64,000 nucleotides of DNA from contig NZ_SMRU01000011.1 in NCBI RefSeq assembly GCF_004354015.1, forward strand, positions 62,001 through 126,000, given 5' to 3'. The notes below the pieces were generated by a model. The model made no database searches. It was given only the letters and a program-made list of their open reading frames with translations, and had not been told where the DNA came from. A program made the translations under genes and the position numbers. Shown piece by piece: positions 45,931 to 55,291 of this stretch; within the stretch, counting starts at the first letter, position 1; every line of letters starts with the position of its first letter. Origin of the DNA: Arthrobacter terricola. GTDB taxonomy: Bacteria; Actinomycetota; Actinomycetes; Actinomycetales; Micrococcaceae.

Positions 45931-46155
45931 GTGAATTCGGAAACGTTGCCGTTGGAAGTCAATCCGAGGTTCAGCAACACCCGTAAGCAAAACGAAGACC
46001 TGGTGATCCGACAGCTTCGGGAGGGCGGATTCACTACCGCCCAAATGGATGAATTCCTTGAGACGCTTCGCCGCATGGAAGCCGACAAGGCAATACTCGC
46101 GCCTTTGACGAACGCACTGCTGTCAATGAATGTCTCCGTGCAGTGGCTTATGTAG
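45931..46155 (+). CDS. Hypothetical protein, 74 residues
   Basis: From GTG 45931 the frame reads NSETLPLEVNPRFSNTRKQN after the start, then a helical body DLVIRQLREGGFTTAQMDEF and a hydrophobic end. It is weakly similar in feel to short regulatory helical proteins, with no recognised domain. An ATG at 45862 would add 23 residues of poor quality. I see no strong ribosome binding site at either. Confidence 0.4.
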   Translation: MNSETLPLEVNPRFSNTRKQNEDLVIRQLREGGFTTAQMDEFLETLRRMEADKAILAPLTNALLSMNVSVQWLM

Positions 46156-46197
46156 GGAGCCACTGCATCTGCGTTCGAGTGTCGGTAGCTTAGGAGC

Positions 46198-46578
46198 ATG
46201 AGACTGAAAATGTGCAGCATCCATGTCCAGGACCCCGCAACCGCCCACACGTTCTACACGGAAACGCTGGGCTTTGAAACGCTCATGGCAATGCCCGAAT
46301 ACAACTTGTTCATCATCAAGGACCCTGGGGCCGGTGAAGGCGCTGTGGGCCTCCTCCTGGAACCCAGCGACAATCCGATCGGCTCCGACTACATGAACGC
46401 CGTGTACGACGCCGGCCTGCCGGCCATCGTTTTCGGCGTGCCGGATGTGCGCGCCGAGTACGACCGCCTCGTGGGCGCGGGCGTGAAATTCCAAGCTGAC
46501 CCTGCGGAAGGGCCGATGGGCGTCACCGCCGTTTTCGATGACGGCTGCGGGAACTTCATCCAACTGCACCAGGACTAG
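46198..46578 (+). CDS. VOC family (glyoxalase-like) protein
   Basis: 126 residues with the VOC fold: MRLKMCSIHVQDPATAHTFY, AIVFGVPDVRAEYDRL and the last strand DDGCGNFIQLHQ with its metal-type Gln. Dioxygenase, fosfomycin-resistance and glyoxalase members share this fold; nothing decides between them. It lies 39 bases before the alcohol dehydrogenase and may be co-transcribed. Confidence 0.88.
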   Translation: MRLKMCSIHVQDPATAHTFYTETLGFETLMAMPEYNLFIIKDPGAGEGAVGLLLEPSDNPIGSDYMNAVYDAGLPAIVFGVPDVRAEYDRLVGAGVKFQADPAEGPMGVTAVFDDGCGNFIQLHQD

Positions 46579-46617
46579 ACTCGACCAAGCCCAACAACCA
46601 CCACCTGAGGAGCCACT

Positions 46618-47673
46618 ATGCGCGCCACCATCATCCACGGCCCAGGCGACATCCGCGTTGAAGAACGCGACTACCCGACCATCCAGCTTCCCACGGACGC
46701 GGTAGTCAAAGTCTCGGCCGCCTGCGTATGCGGTTCGGACCTCTGGCCATACCGGGGCGTGCGGGAGGTACGGAAACCGACTGCGATCGGACACGAGTTC
46801 ATCGGCACGGTCGAAAGCGTCGGCGAGGACGTCACTGGCTTGGCTGTCGGCGACTTCGTGATTGCGCCGTTCGTGGTCAGTTGCGGCGCGTGTCCGCAGT
46901 GCCTCAACGGAGTCACCGTGGCTTGCGAACATTTGGCGGGGTGGGGCAGCAAGGATGACACCGGGCACGCGATCGACGGCGGCCAAGGCCAAGCCGTCCG
47001 GGTCCCGTTGGCCGATTCAACGCTGGTAAAGGTTCCCGGCGTCACGGAACCGGAGGATGCCCTGCGTGCAAGCCTGTTGACGCTGTCCGATGTGATGGCC
47101 ACCGGACACCACGCCGCCCTTGCCGCGAAAGCCGGTCCCGGCCGGACCGTCGTCGTGGTTGGCGACGGCGCCGTCGGGCTCTGTGGAGTGCTGGCGGCAA
47201 AGCGGCTCGGCGCCGAGCGCGTGATTGCCATGTCCCGGCATGCCGATCGCCAGGCCATCGCCCGCGAGTTCGGGGCCACCGACATTGTCGAGGAGCGCGG
47301 CGAAGCCGGCGTGGCAAGGGTGCGTGAACTCCTGGGCGGTGTCCTTGCCGATTCGGTCCTCGAGTGCGTCGGGACCAAGGAATCCATGGAACAAGCCCTG
47401 CACAGCGTGCGTCCCGGCGGCGCTTTGGGCTTCGTGGGCGTTCCGACGGGTGGAGCCGAGATCCCCCCGCGCTACCTGTTCGACACCAACATCTCCGTTT
47501 CAGGTGGGATGGCGCCCGCGCGCACCTACATCCCGGAACTCCTGGCCGACGTGCTCGACGGCAAGATCAATCCGGGCCGGGTTTTCGACTCGGTGATGCC
47601 GCTCGAGGAAGCACCCGAGGCCTACCGCGCCATGGATGAACGGCGTGCCATCAAGGTCCTCCTCGAGCCCTGA
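46618..47673 (+). CDS. Zinc-dependent alcohol dehydrogenase family protein
   Basis: 351-residue medium-chain dehydrogenase. ACVCGSDLWPYRG and GHEFIG give the catalytic zinc, CGACPQCLNGVTVAC the structural zinc, GDGAVG the cofactor loop. It is closest in layout to threonine or general alcohol dehydrogenases used as 'IMP-dehydrogenase-like' ADHs in actinobacteria. The substrate is unknown. A hairpin at 47680-47711 ends the unit. Confidence 0.9.
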   Translation: MRATIIHGPGDIRVEERDYPTIQLPTDAVVKVSAACVCGSDLWPYRGVREVRKPTAIGHEFIGTVESVGEDVTGLAVGDFVIAPFVVSCGACPQCLNGVTVACEHLAGWGSKDDTGHAIDGGQGQAVRVPLADSTLVKVPGVTEPEDALRASLLTLSDVMATGHHAALAAKAGPGRTVVVVGDGAVGLCGVLAAKRLGAERVIAMSRHADRQAIAREFGATDIVEERGEAGVARVRELLGGVLADSVLECVGTKESMEQALHSVRPGGALGFVGVPTGGAEIPPRYLFDTNISVSGGMAPARTYIPELLADVLDGKINPGRVFDSVMPLEEAPEAYRAMDERRAIKVLLEP

Positions 47674-47679
47674 TCGCGA

Positions 47680-47711
47680 GCCTCCGCACCTTTCATCGAA
47701 GGGTGCGGAGG
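47680..47711 (+). terminator. Hairpin after the alcohol dehydrogenase
   Basis: GCCTCCGCACC (47680-47690) and GGTGCGGAGGC (47702-47711 plus the preceding pair) form an 11-base stem with an 11-base loop just after the stop at 47673. Confidence 0.75.
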
Positions 47712-47799
47712 CGTAGCGTCTATCCCGCAGAGTGCGGCGGCGAACGGCCTTCGGCACGGTTTAGGCGCCGCCCCGATCCTCATCGTTGAAGGAGCAGGG

Positions 47800-49959
47800 A
47801 TGGCTGGATGGAACGCGGACACGGCCGCGGGACCAGTAGGAGCCGGCACGATCACGTTGGTGGAGGGCTCGTCCTTCTGCATTTCCTCGGCGAACGGAGA
47901 CATCCATCCCGAGCAGCCGCACGGGGTCTTCCACGAAGACACACGCATCCTTTCCCGCTGGAACCTCACGGTCAACGGCCAACGCCTCGAGGCGCTGACC
48001 GCGGAGACCAAGGAACCCTACCGGGCCCTGTTCATCGGCCGTGTCCCGCGTTCCGAGGGGTACGCGGACAGCCACCTGATCGTCGAGCGGCTCCGGGAGG
48101 TCGGCGGAGGCATCGTTGAAGAGATCACCGTCAGGAACTATTCCACTGCCCCGGCGGAGTGCACGGTTGACATCGGCGCGGAGTCGGACTTCGCGGACCT
48201 CTTCGAAGTGAAGGAGGCCCGCGTCCAGCGGCGCTGGAAGGAATCGCGCGTCGCGGCTGCGGACTCGCTCACCATTAGCGCTGAGTGGCATGACGTGCGC
48301 AAGGGAATCGTGGTTACGGGAGGCGCGGCCGCCGTCGGGCATGATGGCCTCAGGTACCTGGTGCTTGTTCCGCCGCACGGCGAGTGGAGCACGACCCTCC
48401 GTGTGGCGCCGTTCACGGCGGACAAGGCGGAACCTGCGGGCCGGTTCGCGACGCAGTCCGCGGGCGAATTGTCGCCGAGCGACCGGCGCCGCCAGGAGTG
48501 GGTCGCGAAGATTCCCAAGCTTCACATGGGCAACAGATCCATCGAACGGACTTTGCGCCGAAGCTACGACGACCTCGGCGCGCTCCGCATCGAGGATCCG
48601 GCACACCCGGAGCGGATCGTCGTGGCGGCCGGAGCGCCGTGGTTCATGACGCTGTTCGGACGCGACTCCCTGTGGGCTTCGGAAATGGCCCTTCCCGTGG
48701 ATCCCTCCTTGGCCCTCGGAACACTGCAGACTTTGGCCGAACGCCAGGGGAAAGTCGTGGATCCGATGAGCGAAGAGGAACCCGGAAAGATCCTGCACGA
48801 AGTCAGGCTTGGCGTCTCCACGGGATTGGCCTTGGGCGGCAAATCCGTCTACTACGGGAGCGTCGATGCCACTCCGCAATTCGTGATGACGCTCGGATCG
48901 GTGAGCCGCTGGGGTTTCGCCAAGGACACTATTGCCGCACTGCTGCCGCACGCCGACCGCGCGTTGGACTGGGTCCGGACATACGGCGACAAGGACGGCG
49001 ACGGTTTCGTGGAGTACGCGCGCCTCAATGACCAAGGGCTTATCAACCAGGGCTGGAAGGACTCGTGGGACGGCATCAATTTTGCCGACGGGACGCTCGC
49101 GGAGCCGCCAATCGCCCTGTGCGAGGTGCAGGCGCTGGTGTATACGGCGTTGCTCTCGCGTGCGTGGATGGCGTACGACGCCGGTGACGCACCTTTGGCG
49201 GCCCGGCTCACCGAGGAGGCGGCACAGCTTAAGAATCGGTTCAACGAGCAATTCTGGCTCCCGGACCGCGGCTACTTCGCCGTCGCCCTGGACGGCAGGA
49301 AACGGCCCGTCGACGCATGCGCTTCCAACATGGGGCAATGCTTGTGGCACGGCATCATCGACGACGACAAAGTCCCCTTGGTAGTGGAGCGCCTCATGTC
49401 GCCGGAGATGTTCAGCGGATGGGGCGTCCGCACCCTGGCCAGCAACATGGGTGCGTACAATCCGGCCAGCTACCACAACGGATCGGTGTGGCCGCACGAC
49501 AACGCCATCATCGCGGCGGGCCTCGTCCGCTACGGCTTCATCGAAGAAGCACAGAGGATCGCTACGGCCCTCCTCGAGGCTGCCGACTACTCCAACGGCC
49601 GCTTGCCCGAGCTCTTTTGCGGATTCGACCGTGAGCAACTCGCCGAGCCCGTACCGTATCCCACTGCGTGCTCGCCGCAGGCCTGGGCCGCGACCACTCC
49701 GATCATGCTGGTGACAAGCCTCATGCGGTATGACGCGCACGTGTCCCGGGGCGGATTCTGGATGGATCCCGTCCTGCCGGAGTCCTACGGGGACCTCCAC
49801 ATCACCAACGCACCGATGGCAGGAGGCCGCATGACCATCGACATCACGGGATCCGAACCCACCGTGCAGGGATTGCCCGAGGGAATAGTATTCCACCGTG
49901 AGCACCGGCCTTGGCTTACCGAACTCGTAGCGGAGGCCGGGCTGGGAAAGACCCAATAG
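47800..49959 (+). CDS. Glycogen-debranching-like glycoside hydrolase (amylo-alpha-1,6-glucosidase family)
   Basis: 719 residues. An N-terminal beta-rich 'glycogen debranching N-terminal' domain (about 10-240, HEDTRILSRW) is followed by an (alpha/alpha)6 barrel. This contains APWFMTLFGRDSLWASEM, WKDSWDGINFADG and YHNGSVWPHDNAII, the acidic residues of GH15/GH63-like catalysis. In actinobacteria such genes accompany trehalose or glycogen genes, but none are here. It ends 17 bases before the HhH-GPD gene. The precise substrate is uncertain; an alpha-glucoside is expected. Confidence 0.88.
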   Translation: MAGWNADTAAGPVGAGTITLVEGSSFCISSANGDIHPEQPHGVFHEDTRILSRWNLTVNGQRLEALTAETKEPYRALFIGRVPRSEGYADSHLIVERLREVGGGIVEEITVRNYSTAPAECTVDIGAESDFADLFEVKEARVQRRWKESRVAAADSLTISAEWHDVRKGIVVTGGAAAVGHDGLRYLVLVPPHGEWSTTLRVAPFTADKAEPAGRFATQSAGELSPSDRRRQEWVAKIPKLHMGNRSIERTLRRSYDDLGALRIEDPAHPERIVVAAGAPWFMTLFGRDSLWASEMALPVDPSLALGTLQTLAERQGKVVDPMSEEEPGKILHEVRLGVSTGLALGGKSVYYGSVDATPQFVMTLGSVSRWGFAKDTIAALLPHADRALDWVRTYGDKDGDGFVEYARLNDQGLINQGWKDSWDGINFADGTLAEPPIALCEVQALVYTALLSRAWMAYDAGDAPLAARLTEEAAQLKNRFNEQFWLPDRGYFAVALDGRKRPVDACASNMGQCLWHGIIDDDKVPLVVERLMSPEMFSGWGVRTLASNMGAYNPASYHNGSVWPHDNAIIAAGLVRYGFIEEAQRIATALLEAADYSNGRLPELFCGFDREQLAEPVPYPTACSPQAWAATTPIMLVTSLMRYDAHVSRGGFWMDPVLPESYGDLHITNAPMAGGRMTIDITGSEPTVQGLPEGIVFHREHRPWLTELVAEAGLGKTQ

Positions 49960-49976
49960 CGACGGAGGACTGATCC

Positions 49977-50561
49977 ATGGAACTGCATATCACTGGCGAT
50001 GCCGCAGCCGACAAGCTGCTCGGCGATGATGCGTTTGCCCTTCTCACGGGCATGCTGCTCGACCAGCAAGTGACCATGGAATCGGCGTTCGCCGGGCCTG
50101 AAAAAATCAAAACCCGCATCGGATCCATCGATCCGGCCACGATTGCCGAATACGATCCCGCGGGGTTCATCGAAGTCTTCAAGGAGACCCCGGCAGTCCA
50201 CCGGTTCCCGGGTTCGATGGCCGGCCGGGTCCAGGCCCTTGCCGAGACGGTCCATCACGATTGGGACGGGGACGCCACCGCCATCTGGACCCGGGACAAC
50301 CCGGACGGCGGCGAAGTCCTGCGCAGGTTGAAGGAACTGCCGGGGTTCGGCGAGCAGAAAGCGAGGATCTTCCTGGCCCTGCTCGGCAAGCAGTGCGGAT
50401 TGCAAGCCGAAGGCTGGCGGGAAGCGGCCGGATCCTACGGCCTCGAAGGATCCTTTGCCTCGGTCGCGGATATCGTGGACCCTGAATCGCTGGCGAAGGT
50501 CCGGGCAACCAAGCAGGCGGCCAAGGCAGCCGCAAAAGCCGCGAAAACGTCCAAGGCTTAA
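49977..50561 (+). CDS. HhH-GPD family base-excision repair protein with basic tail
   Basis: 194 residues. The helix-hairpin-helix is LKELPGFGEQKARIFLALLG (about 120-140), and the early LLTGMLLDQQVTME segment matches the HhH-GPD superfamily form found in actinobacteria. The iron-sulfur loop of Nth/MutY is absent. The last 20 residues (KQAAKAAAKAAKTSKA) are Lys/Ala repeats like a histone H1 tail and could bind DNA. Glycosylase specificity is unknown. Confidence 0.88.
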   Translation: MELHITGDAAADKLLGDDAFALLTGMLLDQQVTMESAFAGPEKIKTRIGSIDPATIAEYDPAGFIEVFKETPAVHRFPGSMAGRVQALAETVHHDWDGDATAIWTRDNPDGGEVLRRLKELPGFGEQKARIFLALLGKQCGLQAEGWREAAGSYGLEGSFASVADIVDPESLAKVRATKQAAKAAAKAAKTSKA

Positions 50562-50633
50562 GGCGGGAACTCCCGCGCGCGAAGCCTTGATAAGCACAAA
50601 CTTCGGGTCTACAACGTAGTCATAGAACATATT

Positions 50634-50666
50634 GACGAACGTGCCGGGAGTACCGGCACGTTCGTC
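50634..50666. repeat. Perfect 14-base hairpin upstream of the ABC transporter operon
   Basis: GACGAACGTGCCGG (50634-50647) and its exact complement (50653-50666) surround a five-base loop. It lies 72 bases after the HhH-GPD stop and about 180 before the binding-protein gene. It is probably the terminator of the former, but without a T-run. A second repeat, AGCCAGCA with TGCTGGCT, follows at 50710-50728. Confidence 0.6.
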
Positions 50667-50848
50667 CGGAAAGGATCCCGTAATCTCGCGTCCCTGGACC
50701 TTGATTCCCAGCCAGCACGTTGCTGGCTTACCGGCACGCCCGGCGTGAATCGCCTCGATCTCCAGCGTCGTCCTGCGCCCCGGGCGGCAGCGCTCAGATC
50801 GCGACCCGCCGTCTCGCCTGCATTCCGCAAGTCATGAGAAGGAAAGAA

Positions 50849-52072
50849 ATGTTCAAGCACATGAAGGTCCCTGCCCGAGGCGCCGGAACCACCTTCATTG
50901 CAGCCCTCGCCGTCACGGCGCTCGCCGCCTGTTCAAGCCCAAGCACCCCGTCCACCCCCAGCACCGCAAGTTCCGGCGGAGCCGTCCCGCAGATTTCGGC
51001 GGACGCGTTCACGGCGGATTTCTCGGCAATGAAGCAACTCACTTCCCTCGCATCGCAAGGCAAGGGACTCATCGGTGTCCTGCTTCCCGATACCACCACC
51101 TCCGCGCGATATGTCACTTTTGACGCTCCGTACTTGAAGAAGGCCTTCGAAGCGGCCGGCCTTGACGCGAGCAAGTTCAAGATCGACAACGCACAAGGCA
51201 GTGCAAGCACCATGCAGACCCAGGCCGAGGCAGACATCACGGCCGGAGCGTCCGTCCTGCTCGTCGACGCCCTCGACTCCGGATCCGGTGCCGCCATCGA
51301 GGCTGCAGCCACCGCCCGCGGCGTTAAAGTGATCGACTACGACCGGCTCGTCAAGGGAGGCGCGAAGGATCGGACCTACGTCAGTTTTGACAACGTCAAA
51401 GTGGGCCAGTTGATCGGGCAGGGCGAAGTCACCTGCATCGGTGACTGGAAGGTCACCAAGCCGAACGTCCTGATCATGGACGGCGACCCGACCGACAACA
51501 ACGCGAAGTTGTTCGCCCAAGGCTACAACGCAGTGCTCAAACCGCATTTCGACAGTAACGAGTACGTGAATGCAGGCGAACCCGCCGGCACCTGGACGCC
51601 ATCTGTGGCACAGACGACCTTCGCCCAGCAGTACACCGCCCACCCGGACATCAACGCCGTGGTCACGCCCAACGATGACAACGCCAACGCAGTGATCGCC
51701 TACCTCCAGAGCAAGCAGGTTCCAGCCAAGACCTTCCCGACCACCGGCCAGGACGCGTCCTTGTCCGGACTGCAGAACATCCTGAAGGGCTACCAATGCG
51801 GAACGGTCTACAAGCCGATCTACTTCGAGGCCCAGGCTGCCGCCGCGGCAGCGCTCTACCTCCGGGCGAGCATGAGCATTCCTTCAACCCTGCTGAACGG
51901 CAAAACTACAGACGATACAGCCAAGAGCGACGTCGCATCCGTTCTGTTGACCCCGCTGTGGGTGACCACGAAGAACATGGCTGACACGGTGGTCAAGGAT
52001 GGCGCCGTGAGCGTCCCCGCCCTCTGCATTACGCAGCTCAAGGACGCGTGCACCGCTGCGGGTATCCAGTAG
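50849..52072 (+). CDS. Sugar ABC transporter substrate-binding lipoprotein
   Basis: 407 residues of the periplasmic-binding-protein type I (XylF/RbsB) class. The signal peptide ends in a lipobox LAAC (about residues 26-29), then a Ser/Thr/Pro linker and the two-lobed domain with DALDSGSGAAIEAAATARGV and VTPNDDNANAVIAYL. The ATG at 50849 follows AAGGAAAG. It precedes the fused ATPase-permease by 19 bases, so the two genes make a complete importer. The substrate is probably a pentose or similar monosaccharide, not determined. Confidence 0.9.
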   Translation: MFKHMKVPARGAGTTFIAALAVTALAACSSPSTPSTPSTASSGGAVPQISADAFTADFSAMKQLTSLASQGKGLIGVLLPDTTTSARYVTFDAPYLKKAFEAAGLDASKFKIDNAQGSASTMQTQAEADITAGASVLLVDALDSGSGAAIEAAATARGVKVIDYDRLVKGGAKDRTYVSFDNVKVGQLIGQGEVTCIGDWKVTKPNVLIMDGDPTDNNAKLFAQGYNAVLKPHFDSNEYVNAGEPAGTWTPSVAQTTFAQQYTAHPDINAVVTPNDDNANAVIAYLQSKQVPAKTFPTTGQDASLSGLQNILKGYQCGTVYKPIYFEAQAAAAAALYLRASMSIPSTLLNGKTTDDTAKSDVASVLLTPLWVTTKNMADTVVKDGAVSVPALCITQLKDACTAAGIQ

Positions 52073-52091
52073 TTCGCCAAAAGGAAACAGC

Positions 52092-54233
52092 GTGATTCCT
52101 GAAACGCCGTCGCGGGCAGGGAGTCCGGCCAGCACCGAGGCCGGTCCCCTGCTCCGCTTGGCCGATATCGACAAGAATTTCGGACCCGTCCAGGCTTTGG
52201 TGGATGTGACCCTTGAAGTGCCGACTGGGAAGGTGACCGCACTCGCCGGCGACAACGGCGCGGGCAAATCGGTCCTGATCAAATGCATTGCCGGCATCCA
52301 CGCACCCGACGACGGCCAGTTGTTTTGGGAGGGCAGGCCAGTTCGCTTGAACTCGCCGCACGAGGCCGCAGCGCTTGGTATCGAGACCGTCTACCAGGAT
52401 CTGGCACTGTGCGACAACCTCGACATCGTCCAAAACTTGTTCCTGGGCCGCGAGCGTGTGCGCCATTTTCTCCTCGATGAGGAGAGCATGGAGATCACCG
52501 CCCGCGAAACGCTGAAGGGCCTGGCCGTGACCACTGTCCGGTCGATCCGCCAGCCTGTGGCGTCGTTGTCCGGCGGGCAGCGCCAGTCCGTGTCCATCGC
52601 GAAATCAGTGCTGTGGAACTCGAAACTCGTCATCATGGACGAACCGACGGCTGCCCTCGGCGTCGCCCAGACCGAGGTGGTCCTGCACCTGATCCGCCAG
52701 CTCGCGGACCGCGGAGTGGCCGTCCTCGTGGTCTCGCACAACATGAACGATGTTTTCCACGTTGCGGACCGCATCGCCGTGCTCCATCTTGGCCGGCTCG
52801 TAGCGATTCGGCCCGTCACTGAACTCGACCGACAGATCGTGGTCGATCTGATGACGTCCGGCTTCTCCGATCGGGCAAGGCACGAAATCGCGGGGTCACC
52901 GCAGATCGAACGCCCGATCGTACCCGCCCCCGAGCCTCCTCCTGACGAGACGACGACCACAGCTATCGCCCCGGACGAGCCGACGACCGCGGCTGCCAAG
53001 CGGGACGCAGCTCTGGCCCTCAACCCTGTCATCACGGCCACGTCGCTGCCCGACTATTTCCGAGCGGCATTCGCTCGGGTTCGGGGCGGCGAGAGCGGAG
53101 TGTTGCCGGTGCTCGGCGGGCTGCTCCTGATCTCGGTGCTTTTCCAGACGCTCAATCCGAATTTCCTCACTGCCGGCAACTTGGTGAACCTGCTGATTCA
53201 AGGTTCCGTCTTCATGCTGCTCGCCATGGGGCAGATCTTCGTACTCCTGCTCGGCGAGATCGACCTGTCCATCGGATACGTCGGTGGCGTGGGCGGTGTC
53301 ATCATGGCCGAACTCGTCCAGGAATCGACCGGCTGGCCGTGGTGGGCCGCGATGGCTGTCGGGCTGATCGCCTGCGCCGGGATTGGGGTGCTGCAGGGCA
53401 CTATCATTACCCGCCTCCACCTGCCATCCTTCGTCGTGACGCTCGGCGGCCAACTCGGGTGGCTCGGAGTGATGCTGATCATCCTCGGTAGTGGCGGTGT
53501 GGTGCCCATCAATGACACCGTGATCAACAACATCGCCAGCGGAAACCTGAGTCCGGTCACCAGCTGGATCGTGATGCTCGTGGTCGCCGGCGCGTTCAGC
53601 GCCTGGACCTGGCTGCGGGACGCCCGCCGGCGAAGGAGCGGGCTGGTCGCGCCGCCCGCAAGTGTGAGCGCCCTCAAAATCACGGGCGTGCTCGCCGCCG
53701 GGATCGCCGTCGTCTGGTTGTGCAACACCAACCGCGGCAATCTGGTGGAAATCAGCGGCGTGCCGTGGGTGCTGCTTGTTGTCCTCGGAGTCCTCGCCGC
53801 CTGGACGTTGCTGCTGGGCCGCACGCGGTTCGGTCGCTACGTCTACGCTATCGGCGGCAATGCCGAGGCCGCGCGACGGGCCGGCGTCAGCCTTGCGCGC
53901 ATCCGTACGCTCGCGTTCATGCTCGCCTCCTTCACGGCAGGCATAGGCGGCGTCGTCTATGCGTCCCGGCTCCGCTCGGTCTCTACTTCGTACGACGGCG
54001 GCACGCTGGTCCTCTACGCAGTGGCGGCTGCCGTAATCGGCGGCACGAGCCTGTTCGGTGGCCGGGGCAAGGTGTTGCACGGCGTCCTCGGCGGGCTGGT
54101 AATCGCGGCGATCGACAACGGGATGGGACTGCAGGGCTACAGTGCGCCGGCCAAGTACGTTGTCACGGCACTGGTTCTGGTCGCTGCGGTGACGATCGAC
54201 GCCGTCGCCCGCCGCGGCCGTGCACAGTCGTAA
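52092..54233 (+). CDS. Fused sugar ABC transporter ATPase-permease
   Basis: 713 residues. Residues 20-270 form one ABC ATPase: Walker A GDNGAGKS (53-60), signature LSGGQRQ (159-165), Walker B LVIMDEP (179-185), H-loop in VSHNMN. A Pro/Thr linker follows, and from about 330 a BPD_transp_2 permease with 8-10 helices (QIFVLLLGEIDLSIGYVGG). Ribose/xylose-type systems usually have separate ATPase and permease genes, and often a double ATPase, so this single chain is a domain fusion of XylG-like and XylH-like halves. GTG start after AAGGAAA. A homodimer would supply two ATPase and two permease halves. Confidence 0.9.
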   Translation: MIPETPSRAGSPASTEAGPLLRLADIDKNFGPVQALVDVTLEVPTGKVTALAGDNGAGKSVLIKCIAGIHAPDDGQLFWEGRPVRLNSPHEAAALGIETVYQDLALCDNLDIVQNLFLGRERVRHFLLDEESMEITARETLKGLAVTTVRSIRQPVASLSGGQRQSVSIAKSVLWNSKLVIMDEPTAALGVAQTEVVLHLIRQLADRGVAVLVVSHNMNDVFHVADRIAVLHLGRLVAIRPVTELDRQIVVDLMTSGFSDRARHEIAGSPQIERPIVPAPEPPPDETTTTAIAPDEPTTAAAKRDAALALNPVITATSLPDYFRAAFARVRGGESGVLPVLGGLLLISVLFQTLNPNFLTAGNLVNLLIQGSVFMLLAMGQIFVLLLGEIDLSIGYVGGVGGVIMAELVQESTGWPWWAAMAVGLIACAGIGVLQGTIITRLHLPSFVVTLGGQLGWLGVMLIILGSGGVVPINDTVINNIASGNLSPVTSWIVMLVVAGAFSAWTWLRDARRRRSGLVAPPASVSALKITGVLAAGIAVVWLCNTNRGNLVEISGVPWVLLVVLGVLAAWTLLLGRTRFGRYVYAIGGNAEAARRAGVSLARIRTLAFMLASFTAGIGGVVYASRLRSVSTSYDGGTLVLYAVAAAVIGGTSLFGGRGKVLHGVLGGLVIAAIDNGMGLQGYSAPAKYVVTALVLVAAVTIDAVARRGRAQS

Positions 54234-54250
54234 AAGGAGAGGAAACTGCC

Positions 54251-54715
54251 ATGGGTACCTTGAAACAACGCCTGCACGCCGACGTCGTTGTCCATATGAG
54301 GGACGGCAACAAGACCGCGCTCACCACGGTGCGCAACGTCCTGGGCGAGATCGAGACGCGTGAGAAGTCCGGCAAGACACCAATCGAGCTGGACGACACG
54401 CAGGTAACTGCCCTGCTGCAGAAGGAGGCCGCCAAGCGCCACGACACCGCCCGGATCTACGCGGAAGCCGGAGAAACGGTGCGCGCCGAAGCGGAAATCG
54501 CCGAAGCCGAAGTCATCGAGACGTACCTCCCCGCGATGTTGACCCAGGCTGAAGTCGAGGCGATCGTCGATGAGGTGGTCGCGGCGCTCAAGGCCGATGG
54601 CCAAGAGCTCTCGAGCCGGCAGATGGGCGCAGTAATGAAGCCCGTCACGGCCAAGGTCGCCGGCCGCTTCGACGGCAAGGCCGTCAGCGAGATCGTCCGG
54701 AACCGGCTCGCCTAG
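54251..54715 (+). CDS. GatB/YqeY domain protein
   Basis: 154 residues of the YqeY family (tRNA amidotransferase GatB tail-like helical domain), with TLKQRLHADVVVHMRDGNKTA... opening and VETYLPAML-like centre (IETYLPAMLTQAEVEAIV). The family is linked to aminoacyl-tRNA amidation but free-standing members are of uncertain role. AGGAGAGGAAA precedes the ATG. It lies only 17 bases after the transporter yet is functionally unrelated. Confidence 0.88.
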   Translation: MGTLKQRLHADVVVHMRDGNKTALTTVRNVLGEIETREKSGKTPIELDDTQVTALLQKEAAKRHDTARIYAEAGETVRAEAEIAEAEVIETYLPAMLTQAEVEAIVDEVVAALKADGQELSSRQMGAVMKPVTAKVAGRFDGKAVSEIVRNRLA

Positions 54716-54925
54716 ACGGAAAGAATGCTCAAAGCCGTGCCCCACGTGCACTAGCCAGCCCACGCTCTTACCCGTAGGGTGGTTAATCACACTGTGGCGG
54801 GCATCACCCACCGTGAGTCAAATGATCCAACTGCCGGACTAAGACGACTGGGGCGCGACGATGCGCCCTGGACCCGGCGAGACCTACCGGGCGTCGCCAG
54901 GCGCCCGCAGTTCAGGAGGATTTAC

Positions 54926-55291
54926 GTGGCCGGTATGTTTGAACTCTTTATCGACGAGGACACGAGCTTCAGATTCAGGCTCAAAGCTCCGGACGGAACC
55001 GTGGTGGCCGTCTCAAGGTCTTTTCCCGACAAGCCCGCCGCCGTGGTGGGCATCAGCGATGTGCGGGAATATGCCGGAATGGGCCTGATCACCGATTTGT
55101 GCCCGGAAGTCCCGGTCCGCGCAACACCGGCGACGGCGCCAACGCGGCAGCCGTCAAGCGCCGAGGTGCTGCCGCCGCTACCCGTTCCGAAACCGCGCCA
55201 CCATCCTCTTCCGCCACGGGAACGTACCGGCCGCCCGTGGCATACCGGGGCATTGGTGGAGGCGCCGTGCACGGCGATGGCTGAAGCGTAA
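54926..55291 (+). CDS. DUF1508 (YegP-like) small protein, copy 3
   Basis: 121 residues from GTG 54926, 5 bases after AGGAGGA. A single DUF1508 unit (AGMFELFIDEDTSFRFRL to GLITDLCPEVP) is followed by a Pro/Arg/His-rich tail. It is close to copy 2 (15779-16132) in the core and different in the tail. The 210 bases before it contain no gene. Confidence 0.82.
   Translation: MAGMFELFIDEDTSFRFRLKAPDGTVVAVSRSFPDKPAAVVGISDVREYAGMGLITDLCPEVPVRATPATAPTRQPSSAEVLPPLPVPKPRHHPLPPRERTGRPWHTGALVEAPCTAMAEA

Noticed and set aside
47761-49956. 731-codon minus-strand frame opposite the glycosidase
   Set aside because: Antisense to a clearly recognisable enzyme and without protein-like patterns; such frames are common in high-GC genomes.
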